Below are positions 52,050 through 60,071 of a DNA stretch of 64,000 bases, piece by piece. The stretch spans positions 1-64,000 of the forward strand of contig CAVRGH010000002.1 of the NCBI GenBank assembly GCA_963720675.1, given 5' to 3'. Made by a program: the position numbers and the translations under genes. The stretch is from JALHSW01 sp963720675 (GTDB lineage: Bacteria; Actinomycetota; Acidimicrobiia; IMCC26256; PALSA-555). Within the stretch, counting starts at the first letter, position 1. Every line of letters begins with the position of its first letter. The notes under the pieces were generated by a model that saw only the letters and a program-made list of their open reading frames with translations, was not told where the DNA came from and searched no databases.

Positions 52050-52295
52050 TCAGGACTCGGGGATGGCTTCCCACCACTGACACCACCAGTTGGCGCCCAC
52101 GAGGACGCGGAGCTTCGGGTGCCAGCAGTACGAGATCTCCGCGGTGTTCTCGAGGTAGTAGCGACAGTTGTCGCACTGCTCTTCGCCCTGGGGCTGGCCC
52201 TTCAGGACCGCGTTGTCGGCGAGGTGACGCAGCTCGATCGCGAGCTTCTCGTCGATCTCCTTGGGTTCGGGTTCGGGGATCTCGTAGTCGGCCAT
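52050..52295 (-). CDS. Small four-Cys protein, HiPIP-like
   Basis: An 81-residue protein. After an acidic N-terminal part it has four cysteines, CDNCRYYLEN, then SYCWHPKLRV, then NWWCQWWEA: spacings Cys-x2-Cys-x12-Cys-x14-Cys. That closely resembles the cluster-binding order of high-potential iron-sulfur proteins (x2, about 14-16, about 13) and ends in the aromatic-rich GWC-like loop. No Tat or Sec signal is present, unlike classical HiPIPs, which are exported. An alternative is a zinc site. It sits downstream of a Gfo/Idh/MocA gene. Confidence 0.55.
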   Translation of the reverse strand: MADYEIPEPEPKEIDEKLAIELRHLADNAVLKGQPQGEEQCDNCRYYLENTAEISYCWHPKLRVLVGANWWCQWWEAIPES

Positions 52296-52299
52296 GTGT

Positions 52300-52318
52300 C
52301 ACTTCTACCCCAGAAGTG
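52300..52318 (-). promoter_or_regulatory. Small hairpin over the ribosome-site region of the HiPIP-like gene
   Basis: CACTTCT (52300-52306) and AGAAGTG (52312-52318) pair around a five-base loop, four bases upstream of the ATG at 52295. In the minus-strand transcript, AGAAGTG-like bases that could serve as the ribosome site lie within the stem, so a structure-controlled start is possible. Confidence 0.35.
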
Positions 52319-52333
52319 GGCCCGCGAACCTGC

Positions 52334-53436
52334 TCAGCGGTCCGACACGGTCGCCGGGTCGACGCCGATCCCGCCGGCGTCGCTGCTCGCATAGACGGCG
52401 AGCGCGAACCGCAGGACGTCGAGCGCCTCCTCGCCGCTCCACCAGAGCGGGCCTTCGCCGGTGCGGAGCCAGCGGAGCCAGTGGCGGCCCGGAGTCGCGG
52501 AAGCTGCTCGCCCAGTCGTCGTCGAGCGCGTGGTGCCCGCGCAGCTCGCCGTCGGTGTACACCTCGAGGCTCGGCTGCTGGATCCCACGGCCCGTACACC
52601 GGTTCACGCGGGCGAAGCCCTTGCGCCCGGTGACCTCCCACCGCTCGTCGTTGGTGTAGTAGTCGGACCGGAGGTAGAGGTCGGGCGCGAGCGTGATGTC
52701 CCACACGCCGCGGATGCCGCTCTGGTGCTCCCAAGCGATCGTGGTGGGTGCGTCGACCTCGACGCCGGGGTACGACCTCGGTGCCTCCGATCCACGCCCG
52801 CACCTCTGCCAACGGGCCGAACAGCCAGAGTGCCGTCGCCAGCTTGTGCCACCCGTCGTCGAACACGAGGATGCCGCGGCCGCGCTGCATCTGCCGGAAC
52901 TGCCACTCGTAGCTGCTCATCGGGACGTCCCAACCGCCGCGACCGCTGCCGACCATCTTCATGTGGTAGCCGCTGATCGTCACCGAGCTCGCCGGACTCG
53001 GCAACTGCCTTGAGCTCCCGCAGCGGCTCGTAGAAGAGGTAGTTCTCCATCACACGGAGCACCCGGTCGTTGGCGGCCGCCGCGTCGAGCATCCGCTGCG
53101 CGTCTTCGAGCGTGTTGCACATCGGCTTCTGGAGGTTCACGTGCCAGCCATGGCCGAGCAGCTCGATCACGCCATCGGCGTGGAGCGGGATCGGGAAGGA
53201 GCGCCTCGACCGCGTCGAGGTCGAGGCCGCTCGCCGCGAGCTCGGCGACCGACGCGAAGGTCGCGCGCCTCCGGCCAGTCGGCCTGACGCTCGGCGCGAC
53301 GCTCGTCACTCGGATCGACGAGTGCGACGACCTCGACGTCGGGGTTGTCGACGTACGCGCGGACGTTCAGGTCGTAGATGCGCCCGAGCCCGACGAACGC
53401 GGCGCGCACGGGACGGTCGTACGGAGTGAAGGTCAC
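52334..53436 (-). pseudogene. Gfo/Idh/MocA-family oxidoreductase, heavily frameshifted
   Basis: Ordered pieces of one NAD(P)-dependent oxidoreductase of about 367 residues appear in several frames: RAAFVGLGRIYDLNVRAYVDN with the Rossmann motif, ATFASVAELAASGLDLDAVE, HGWHVNLQKPMCNTLEDAQR with the catalytic-type Lys-Pro, VMENYLFYEPLRELKAV, then the C-terminal sheet WDITLAPDLYLRSDYY, GRKGFARVNRCTG and the end LRFALAVYASSDAGG. At least five indels are required. Two broken ends are contained in short distances, so either assembly error or real decay is possible. Start GTG at 53436, overlapping the VOC gene by four bases. Confidence 0.75.
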
Positions 53437-53810
53437 GTGCTTCGGGTCTCCTGTTGCAGCTCGACGGTGTTGCCGGCTGGATCGGTGATCCAGATCTGAA
53501 CGGTGTGCTCGCCCTGCACGGCGCGGGCGTACTCGATGCCGCGCTCCTCGAGCTCGGCGATCGCGGCGTCGAGGTCCTCGACCGCGACGCAGTAGTGGTG
53601 ACCGGTCGGGTCGATCCCCGGTCCGACCGACGGTGCGCCCACGAGGTGCAGCTCCTGGTCGCCCACGACGTGCCAATGGCCGGGGACACCGGGGATGTCG
53701 GGTCGCGGCGCGTCGCCGAGCCCGAGGACATCGCCGTAAAAGGCGACCATCGCCTCGATCGGGGTGTCGTTGCTGTTGACCGACACGTGGTGGAAGCGCG
53801 TGACCTTCAT
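53433..53810 (-). CDS. VOC-family (glyoxalase/dioxygenase) protein A
   Basis: A 125-residue VOC protein with two beta-alpha-beta-beta-beta modules: TRFHHVSVNSNDTPIEAM with the first metal His, GHWHVVGDQELHL, HHYCVAVEDLDAAIAEL with another, and WITDPAGNTVELQQ with the Glu. That set can hold Mn, Fe or Zn and fits a dioxygenase or isomerase on a small substrate. Its start is just after a 20-bp tandem duplication shared with the end of VOC B. The start overlaps the next gene to make a possible operon VOC B, VOC A, Gfo/Idh. Confidence 0.87.
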   Translation of the reverse strand: MKVTRFHHVSVNSNDTPIEAMVAFYGDVLGLGDAPRPDIPGVPGHWHVVGDQELHLVGAPSVGPGIDPTGHHYCVAVEDLDAAIAELEERGIEYARAVQGEHTVQIWITDPAGNTVELQQETRST

Positions 53811-53844
53811 GACAACTGCTCCATCACCCTGACAACTGCTCCAT
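53811..53844 (-). repeat. 14-bp direct repeat at the VOC gene junction
   Basis: GACAACTGCTCCAT occurs at 53811-53824 and 53831-53844, offset by 20 bases. On the minus strand the upstream copy is the last codons of VOC B and the other forms the leader just before the VOC A start. Looks like a recent 20-bp duplication. Confidence 0.75.
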
Positions 53845-54198
53845 GAACTCGAGGCGGATCCCTCCTGGCGCCTCGACGAACGCGATCCGCCGCTTCCCGA
53901 ACGCACCTTCGACCACGGCCGGACCCCACACGACGGTGTGACCGACCAGCTCGGCATCGAGATCGTCGGTGAACAGCGCCGGGTGGAGGAAGCCCTCAGG
54001 GGGGAGGTCGACCGCGTCCTCGTAGATCGCCTGGGTGAAGAGCGTGATCATCACCGGCCCGAGGTACACGTCGGCGCGCTCGCCGTTGTTCCACACCATC
54101 CGATCGCGGACGTCGCCCCCGGTCGCCTCGTAGAACGCGCACGCCGCGTCGAGGTCCGCCACCTTCACGGCGAGGTTCGCCAGACCCGTGACCGCCAT
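53824..54198 (-). CDS. VOC-family protein B
   Basis: A 124-residue VOC protein: ANLAVKVADLDAACAFYEA, RADVYLGPVMITLFTQ, HPALFTDDLDAELVG and FVEAPGGIRLEFMEQL. The usual first metal His is replaced (LANLAVKV), so metal binding may be altered. It is the first gene of the minus-strand unit and reads away from a flavin monooxygenase. The 26-bp palindrome between them could regulate both. Confidence 0.84.
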   Translation of the reverse strand: MAVTGLANLAVKVADLDAACAFYEATGGDVRDRMVWNNGERADVYLGPVMITLFTQAIYEDAVDLPPEGFLHPALFTDDLDAELVGHTVVWGPAVVEGAFGKRRIAFVEAPGGIRLEFMEQLSG

Positions 54199-54233
54199 CG
54201 CAGTGCTCCTCCTCCGCGCCGACGCCGACGTCG

Positions 54234-54259
54234 TGTCCCTGACGCGGGCGTCAGGGACA
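54234..54259. promoter_or_regulatory. 26-bp palindromic operator
   Basis: TGTCCCTGACGC (54234-54245), two bases GG, then GCGTCAGGGACA (54248-54259): perfect 12-bp arms. It lies between divergent genes and covers where a -35 box would fall for the TACGGT -10 at 54273-54278 of the monooxygenase. This is typical of a TetR- or MarR-type repressor site; the regulator is not adjacent. Confidence 0.7.
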
Positions 54260-54272
54260 GTATCGGCGACAC

Positions 54273-54278
54273 TACGGT
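54273..54278 (+). promoter_or_regulatory. Predicted leaderless -10 element of the monooxygenase
   Basis: TACGGT ends seven bases before the ATG at 54286. The palindromic operator ends 13 bases upstream of it. Confidence 0.5.
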
Positions 54279-54285
54279 TCCGGCC

Positions 54286-55746
54286 ATGAAGCTGCGGATC
54301 GCGATCCTCGGCGCCGGTGCCGGCGGCCTCGCGATGGGCATCGCGCTCCGCAGAGCCGGCTTCGACGACTTCACGATCTACGAGAAGTCCGACGGCGTCG
54401 GCGGCACCTGGCGCGACAACTCCTACCCGGGCGCCGCGTGCGATGTGCCGTCGCTGCTCTACTCCTTCTCGTTCGAACCCGGCCACGCGTGGAGCCGCAC
54501 CTACGGCACGCAGCCGGAGATCCTGGCCTACCTCGAGCACTGCGCCGACAAGTACGAGCTCCGGTCCCATCTGCGCTGCGAGACCGAGATCCGCGACGCT
54601 CAGTGGGACGACGACGAGCTGGTCTGGCGCCTGCACAGCGCGAAGGGTGAGGAGATCGTCGCAGATGTGCTCGTGAGCGGTCTCGGCATGTTGAACGTTC
54701 CCGCCTATCCCGACCTCCCGGGTCGGGATCGGTTCGGCGGCCGCAGCTTCCACTCGGCACGCTGGGACCACACGCATGCCCTCGAAGGCAAGCGGGTGGC
54801 GGTGATCGGGACGGGCGCCAGCGCCGTCCAGTTCGTTCCCGCGATCGCGCCGAGCACGGAGCACCTCACGCTGTTCCAGCGCTCACCCTGCTGGGTGCTC
54901 CCGAAGATCGATGCGGAGCTGGCAGAGGCAGACCAGGAGCGCCTCGCCGAGCAGCGCATCCGGACGCGGCTCGCGCGATGGAAGATCTGGTGGGCCTACG
55001 AGCGAGCGAGCTTCGACGCGGAGGCGGAGCAGACGAAGCAGCAGACCGCGATGGGCGCGAGCTATATCGCGCGAAAGGTCGACGACCCCGACCTGCGGGC
55101 GAAGCTGACGCCCGACTTCCCGGTCGGGTGCAAACGCCCCTTGATCTCCCGCGAGTGGTACCCGACGCTCGTGCGCGACGACGTGCGCGTGGTGACCGAA
55201 CCGATCACCGAGATCACCCACTGCGGGGTGCGCACCGCCGACGGGGAGGAGCACGCCGTCGACACGATCATCTTCGGGACGGGCTTCAAGGCGAACGAGT
55301 ACCTCTCGACGATCGAGATCACCGGTCGCGGCGGTCGACGCCTGCACGACGACTGGCGCTCCGGCGCCGAGGCGTACCTCGGGACGACCGTCGCCGGGTA
55401 CCCCAACCTCTTCGTCCTGTACGGCCCGAACACCAACGGCGTGAACTCGATCATCTTCATCCACGAGGCGCAGACGCACTACGTCGTGAGGGCGCTGCGG
55501 GCGATGCGCCGCCGTCGCGTGCGGTCGGTCGAGGTGAAGCCGGAGGTGATGCAGCGGTACAACGCCAAGATCCAGGCCGCGATGCCGGGGACCGTGTGGG
55601 TGGCCGGCTGCAACAACTACTTCGCGACGTCCGACGGAAAGGTCGTGACCCAGCTGCCGTACAGCGGCGGTCGGTACTGGCTCCGCACGCGAGCGTTCGC
55701 GAGCTGGCGGTACGTGAAGCGTCGGAAGCGTGCTCGCGCCGCCTGA
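54286..55746 (+). CDS. Flavin-containing (Baeyer-Villiger-type) monooxygenase
   Basis: A 486-residue FAD/NADPH monooxygenase. FAD site: AILGAGAGGLAMGIALRRAG; GTWRDNSYPGAACD follows. The Baeyer-Villiger fingerprint F-x-G-x3-H-x3-W is present as FGGRSFHSARWDH. NADP site: VAVIGTGASAVQFVPAI. It could insert oxygen into ketones or steroids, fitting nearby lipid genes. It has no adjacent paralogue. ATG at 54286 with a leaderless promoter; transcription is probably under control of the 26-bp palindrome. Confidence 0.93.
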   Translation: MKLRIAILGAGAGGLAMGIALRRAGFDDFTIYEKSDGVGGTWRDNSYPGAACDVPSLLYSFSFEPGHAWSRTYGTQPEILAYLEHCADKYELRSHLRCETEIRDAQWDDDELVWRLHSAKGEEIVADVLVSGLGMLNVPAYPDLPGRDRFGGRSFHSARWDHTHALEGKRVAVIGTGASAVQFVPAIAPSTEHLTLFQRSPCWVLPKIDAELAEADQERLAEQRIRTRLARWKIWWAYERASFDAEAEQTKQQTAMGASYIARKVDDPDLRAKLTPDFPVGCKRPLISREWYPTLVRDDVRVVTEPITEITHCGVRTADGEEHAVDTIIFGTGFKANEYLSTIEITGRGGRRLHDDWRSGAEAYLGTTVAGYPNLFVLYGPNTNGVNSIIFIHEAQTHYVVRALRAMRRRRVRSVEVKPEVMQRYNAKIQAAMPGTVWVAGCNNYFATSDGKVVTQLPYSGGRYWLRTRAFASWRYVKRRKRARAA

Positions 55747-55767
55747 GGCTCTGGGTGCTCGCCCACC

Positions 55768-56397
55768 TCAGGGCGCGACCGCCACCTCGTCATCCGGTTC
55801 GACGGCGAGGCGCACAGCGTCGAGGAGCCCATGCACCAGAACGTGCGCGCCGGAGCCGACGCCGAGGGTCCAGTAGCGCCGGAACCACCGGCTGGCGTCG
55901 TCGTCGGTCCCGACGGTGCGCATCACGGCGGACAGCATGGTGCGGCCCGGTCCGAGCTCGTCGACGGCGAGCGCGTAGACGGTCTTCGCGAAGCCGGGTG
56001 TCGCGAACTCCCGGAACTCGTCAGGGGCGACCGCCACGTACTGGATCACCGGCCGCCAGAACTTGCCGACCAGCCCGAGCGCGAGCTCCCGGCCGGGTCG
56101 CTCCCCGAGCACGATCCAGCCTCCGTCACCGGCCGGGATGGCCGCCGAGTCGCGGAGCGTGAGGCGCTTCGGGCTCGCGGGTGGTCGCTTGCCGTGCAGG
56201 AGGTTCATCAGCAGCTCGGGCAACATCCGCGCTCCACCCAACGTCGCGATCAGGGGTCGCCGCTTGCCGAGCTGGATCAGGTCGGCCGCCATGAGCGCGT
56301 CCCAGGTCCGGTCCACATCGGCCGCGACCACCACCGCGACGCTGTCGGACACGTCGTACACCGGGAGGAGCTCGTCGGCGAGCCGGGGGCCGGTCAT
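55768..56397 (-). CDS. SRPBCC-like protein of unknown function
   Basis: A 209-residue protein. The N-terminal DELLPVYDVSDSVAVVVAADVDRTWDAL and the alternating strands with FWRPVIQYVAVAPDEFREF and RTMLSAVMRTVGTDDDA fit an SRPBCC/START-like cavity domain that binds a lipid or polyketide-like ligand. No catalytic residues are recognisable. The longer frame to 56454 is not supported. Lies immediately downstream of a second SRPBCC-type protein, so the two may act together. Confidence 0.55.
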   Translation of the reverse strand: MTGPRLADELLPVYDVSDSVAVVVAADVDRTWDALMAADLIQLGKRRPLIATLGGARMLPELLMNLLHGKRPPASPKRLTLRDSAAIPAGDGGWIVLGERPGRELALGLVGKFWRPVIQYVAVAPDEFREFATPGFAKTVYALAVDELGPGRTMLSAVMRTVGTDDDASRWFRRYWTLGVGSGAHVLVHGLLDAVRLAVEPDDEVAVAP

Positions 56398-56446
56398 CGC
56401 GTCGCTGCCCCTCCGGGTTCCTCGAGCGAGACGCGTCGAGCGCCCG

Positions 56447-56926
56447 TCACCCATCGGCTCGTTTCTCCCTCGCAGTCTGCGCGTCTGCCGCGACGATCGT
56501 GGCTGCGAGACCGCGCAGGAAGGCGCGCAGGACCTCGTCCACGAGCTGTTGCGCGGCGGCGGGAAGCGTTGTTGCCGGCGGCTTGACGCGTGCCTCGAGG
56601 GTCAGCGCGCACTGGGTCGCGTGGACCGGTGCGACGGTGAGATCGGACTCGACGGGCCCGAGGGCGAACAGATCCCGCTCGAAGGTCCAGGTCCACGGAA
56701 CGACGAGCGCACCCTCTCGCACGCGCATCGGCCCCTGGGCGCAGTGGGACCGGTCGGCCTCGTCGGCCGGGCTCGCGAGGCGCTCCTCGCTCCGCAGCTC
56801 GCCGGCGTCGTGCAGCGCGGCGTCGACGATCGGTTCGAGCCACACGGGATTCGCGGCGAAGTGGGGCGCGACCGTCTCGAACGAGCGATCCACGCGCACG
56901 AAGTCCCGGGCGAACATGCTTGTCAC
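56447..56926 (-). CDS. SRPBCC-type protein
   Basis: A 159-residue cavity-type protein starting at a GTG: SMFARDFVRVDRSFETVAPHF followed by strand/helix pattern MRVREGALVVPWTWTFERDL and VESDLTVAPVHATQC, and a final amphipathic helix VDEVLRAFLRGLAATIV. The C-terminal helix closing a cavity is the hallmark of SRPBCC folds. Ligand unknown. It lies about 70 bases after the DevS-like kinase stop; sharing of the transcript is possible. Confidence 0.6.
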   Translation of the reverse strand: MTSMFARDFVRVDRSFETVAPHFAANPVWLEPIVDAALHDAGELRSEERLASPADEADRSHCAQGPMRVREGALVVPWTWTFERDLFALGPVESDLTVAPVHATQCALTLEARVKPPATTLPAAAQQLVDEVLRAFLRGLAATIVAADAQTAREKRADG

Positions 56927-56994
56927 GGTGCCCCCTGAGGCCGGCGGGGGACAGGGCCGAACGTCCCGAAGGAAGGGCCCGGCGGCGGTCGGGC

Positions 56995-58125
56995 CTACTC
57001 GAGCGGTACCCGCCAGGTGGCGACGGTGCCGCCGCCCTCGGCGGGGGCGACTTCGGTGTCGCCACCCCAGGCGGCGGCTCGGGCCCTGGCGTTCGTGAGA
57101 CCGTGGCCGCTGCGGGTCGGCCCGACCAGGTCGATGCCGCGTCCATCGTCGCGGACCTGGAGGACGAGGGAGGTCCCGACCTCGATGCGCACGGTCGCAC
57201 GGGACGCCTGCGCGTGGCGCACGACGTTCGTCAGCAGCTCGCGCGTCGTCGCGAGGAGCTCCTCACCCAGGTCCGGGCCCACCTGTTCGGTGAGCGCACC
57301 CTCGATGGCGACGATCGGTTCGACGCCGGAGTCGCGCAGCACGTCGTCGACGAGGTTCAGGATCGCGGCGCTGAGGTTCGGGCGCGACGCCGGGCGCGCC
57401 TCGAGCTCGAAGATCGAAGTTCGGATCTCCGAGATCACCGCGTCGAGCTCGTCGACCACCTGGTCGACCTTGGCCGCGGCGTCCGCATCGAGCATGCGGC
57501 TCAAGCCCTGCAGCGCCATGCCGGTGGCGAACAGGCGTTGGATCACCTTGTCGTGGAGGTCCCGCGCGATGCGCTCCCGGTCCTCGATCACGGCGAGATC
57601 TTGGAGCCGTTCGTGCAGGCGGGCGTTCTCGATCGCGACGGCAGCGACGGCGGCGAGGGAGACGGTCAGGCGCTCGTCGTCTTCGGTGAACTCGTCTGCC
57701 CCCTGCTTCTCGCAGAGATAGAGGTTTCCGAACACCGATGTGCCGATCCGGATCGGTACGCCGAGGAACGAGCGCATCGTCGGGTGGTTGGGTGGGAACC
57801 CGTGCGCCAGCGGGTGCTGCGTCAGGTCGTGCAGCCGCAACGGCTGCGGATCGGCGATCAGCAGCCCGAGGATCCCGTGGCCTTCGGGAGCGTGGCCGAT
57901 CCGGTCCGCCATGTCCGGCGGTCCCCCGAGGGTGATGAACTCCGCGAGCGCGTTGCCGGCACTGATCACGCCCAGTGCCCCGTACTCCGCGCCGACGAGC
58001 AGACGCGCCGCGTCGACCACGCGCTCCAGGGTGTCGGGGAGTCGGAGCCCCGTCGTGACCCCGAGGATCGCGTCGAGGAGCTGGCGCTCGGGACGGCCCA
58101 CCGGTGAGGAGGCGCCGTCCGTCAT
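56995..58125 (-). CDS. GAF-domain sensor histidine kinase, NarL-partner type (DevS-like)
   Basis: A 376-residue cytosolic kinase. One GAF domain (about 25-175: VDAARLLVGAEYGALGVI, HGILGLLIADPQPLRLHD, VPIRIGTSVFGNLYL), then HisKA_3 with ARDLHDKVIQRLFATGMALQ, where His is phosphorylated, and a short ATPase with LLTNVVRHAQAS and DDGRGI. Similarity to mycobacterial DevS/DosT is high, but it has one GAF instead of two; whether it binds haem to sense O2 or NO is uncertain. TAGCAT ends six bases before the ATG. Confidence 0.88.
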   Translation of the reverse strand: MTDGASSPVGRPERQLLDAILGVTTGLRLPDTLERVVDAARLLVGAEYGALGVISAGNALAEFITLGGPPDMADRIGHAPEGHGILGLLIADPQPLRLHDLTQHPLAHGFPPNHPTMRSFLGVPIRIGTSVFGNLYLCEKQGADEFTEDDERLTVSLAAVAAVAIENARLHERLQDLAVIEDRERIARDLHDKVIQRLFATGMALQGLSRMLDADAAAKVDQVVDELDAVISEIRTSIFELEARPASRPNLSAAILNLVDDVLRDSGVEPIVAIEGALTEQVGPDLGEELLATTRELLTNVVRHAQASRATVRIEVGTSLVLQVRDDGRGIDLVGPTRSGHGLTNARARAAAWGGDTEVAPAEGGGTVATWRVPLE

Positions 58126-58131
58126 GGCGGC

Positions 58132-58137
58132 ATGCTA
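58132..58137 (-). promoter_or_regulatory. Predicted leaderless -10 element of the DevS-like kinase
   Basis: Minus-strand TAGCAT ends six bases before the ATG at 58125. It sits in the nine-base gap after the response-regulator stop, so the kinase may have its own start in addition to readthrough. Confidence 0.4.
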
Positions 58138-58803
58138 CGGCGAGGTGGGTCTGGAGGTACCGGGGTCACGCAGGCCCGCAGCGAACACCGCGGCCTGGGT
58201 GCGGCGCTCCATCCCGAGCTTCGCAAGGATGTTCGAGACGTAGTTCTTCACGGTCTTCTCGGCGAGGTGGACGCGCTCGGCGATCTGCCGGTTGGTGAGG
58301 CCGTCCGCGATCAGATCGAGGATGCGGCGCTCCTGGTCGGTCAGCCGCGCGACCCGTTGGTCGGTCTCGGGGCCGTTGCGCAGCCGCTCGAGGACCGCGG
58401 CCGTGACGGTCGGGTCGAGCAGCGACTGGCCGGCCGCGACGCGCCGCACTGCATCGACGAGGTCGGTCCCCTTGATCTGCTTCAGCAGGAATCCCGATGC
58501 CCCGGCCATGATCGCCTGGAACAAGGCCTCGTCCTCGGAGAACGACGTGAGGATCAGGCACCGGACCTCGGGGTTGCGGGCCCGGACCTCCCGGCAGACC
58601 TCGACGCCGTTGCCGTCGGGGAGCCGGACATCGAGCACCGCGACGTCGGGATGGACCGGGGGAATCCTCGACAGGGCCTCGGCTGCGGTGCCGGCCTCGC
58701 CGACGACCTGGAGGTCGCCCTCGGCCTCGAGCAGCTCCTGCAGCCCGCGCCGGACGACCTCGTGATCGTCGAGCAGGAAGACGCGTACGGGCTCGACCAT
58801 CAT
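58135..58803 (-). CDS. LuxR/NarL-family response regulator (DevR-like)
   Basis: A 222-residue regulator. The receiver has FLLDDHEVVRRGLQELL, the acceptor Asp in VAVLDVRLPDGNG, the Thr in LILTSFSED and Lys in FLLKQIKGTD. The LuxR HTH at the end is LTDQERRILDLIADGLTNRQ and HLAEKTVKNYVSNILAKLG. Strong resemblance to mycobacterial DevR/DosR, the dormancy regulator. It is directly upstream of its kinase. TAGACT lies five bases before the first ATG. Targets in the window are not evident. Confidence 0.91.
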   Translation of the reverse strand: MMVEPVRVFLLDDHEVVRRGLQELLEAEGDLQVVGEAGTAAEALSRIPPVHPDVAVLDVRLPDGNGVEVCREVRARNPEVRCLILTSFSEDEALFQAIMAGASGFLLKQIKGTDLVDAVRRVAAGQSLLDPTVTAAVLERLRNGPETDQRVARLTDQERRILDLIADGLTNRQIAERVHLAEKTVKNYVSNILAKLGMERRTQAAVFAAGLRDPGTSRPTSP

Positions 58804-58840
58804 CTCGGAGTCTACGGCCGGCTCTCCGCCGGCCGACCCG

Positions 58841-60071
58841 TCAGACGGCTGTGAGCGTCACTGGCAGGTGCTTGATGCCATTGATGAAGCTCGAGCGCAA
58901 CCGATCGGCCGGGCCCGCCGCGTCGACCGAGGCCGTCCGTGAGAGCAGCTCCTCGAACATCACCTTGATCTCGAGCCGCGCGAGGTTTGCGCCCAGACAG
59001 AAGTGCGGCCCACCACCACCGAACGCGACCTGAGGGTTCGGGTCGCGCCCCACATCGAACCTCATGGGATCGTCGAACGCGTGCTCGTCGCGGTTCGCCG
59101 ACGTGTAGAAGAGCACGACCGCTTCGCCTTCCGGGATCGTGACGCCGCGCACCGTGATGGGGTGCTGGGTGGTCCGGCGGAAGCGGACGACCGGGGTCGC
59201 CCAGCGGATCATCTCGTCGACGGCCGTGTTGATCAGCCGCGGTTGGTCGGCGCGGAGCCGGGCCATCTGGCCAGGATGTTCCAGAAGGCCGTGGAGCCCG
59301 TGCGAGATGGCGTTGCGCGTGGTCTCGTTCCCGGCGACGGACAGCGCGAGCACGAACAGCTCGAACTCGTGCTCGCCGAGCGTGTCGCCGTCCACCTGGG
59401 TGATCAGCTTCGAGATGATGTCGCCTCGGGGCTCGGACCGGCGTTGCGCGGCGAGTGAGTTCGCGTACGTGTACAGCTCGGCGGCAGCCTCGGTGGGCGC
59501 ATCGGGGCCGAAGTCGTATTCGGGGTCCGTGCGGCCGACCATCCGGTTCGTCCACGCGAAGATCTTGTGGCGCTCCTTGACGGGGACCCCGAGGAGCTCC
59601 GCGATCGCAACCAGCGGGAGCTCGGCCGCGACACTCGACACGAAGTCGACGGTACCTCGCTCGATCGCCGCGTCGATGATCTCGCGGGCGACGATTCGGT
59701 AGTGCTCCTCGATCGTGGCCACGGCGCGCGGCGTGAACCCGCGGTTCACGATCCGACGGAGGCGGGTGTGAGCCGGCGGGTCGGTGTCGATGATCGTGCG
59801 GAATGCGCTGAGCTCGTCTTCGCTCTCGTGCCGCATGAGGTGGACGCTGCCGCGCTGGCTGGAGAACGTCTCCCAGTCGCGGCCGGCCTCGACCACATCC
59901 TCGTGGAGCGTGAGGGCCCAGAAGTGTTCGGGCATGTCGTCCTCGGTGCCGCGCATCCCGCGCGACCGGAGCATGCTCCCGCAGCCACGCGAACTTGTCG
60001 TGGGGGACACCTTGCGCCCACTGCTCGTGGCTGACGACGTCGACGTCGACATCGACGTCGAGGGCGGTCAC
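58841..60071 (-). CDS. Cytochrome P450 (one frameshift)
   Basis: A P450 of about 410 residues. The I helix has LSVAGNETTRNAI, the ExxR motif is DEMIR, and the haem loop is FGGGGPHFCLGANLARLE with the Cys ligand. The nearest actinobacterial relatives are the CYP125/CYP142/CYP124-like sterol and fatty-acid hydroxylases, which suits the other lipid genes. One base is out of step near 59948-59953, where VARDA at the N-terminus joins RGTEDDMPEHFWALT. The GTG start at 60071 overlaps the nitronate monooxygenase stop. The start codes for a DVDVDVDV run. Confidence 0.88.
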
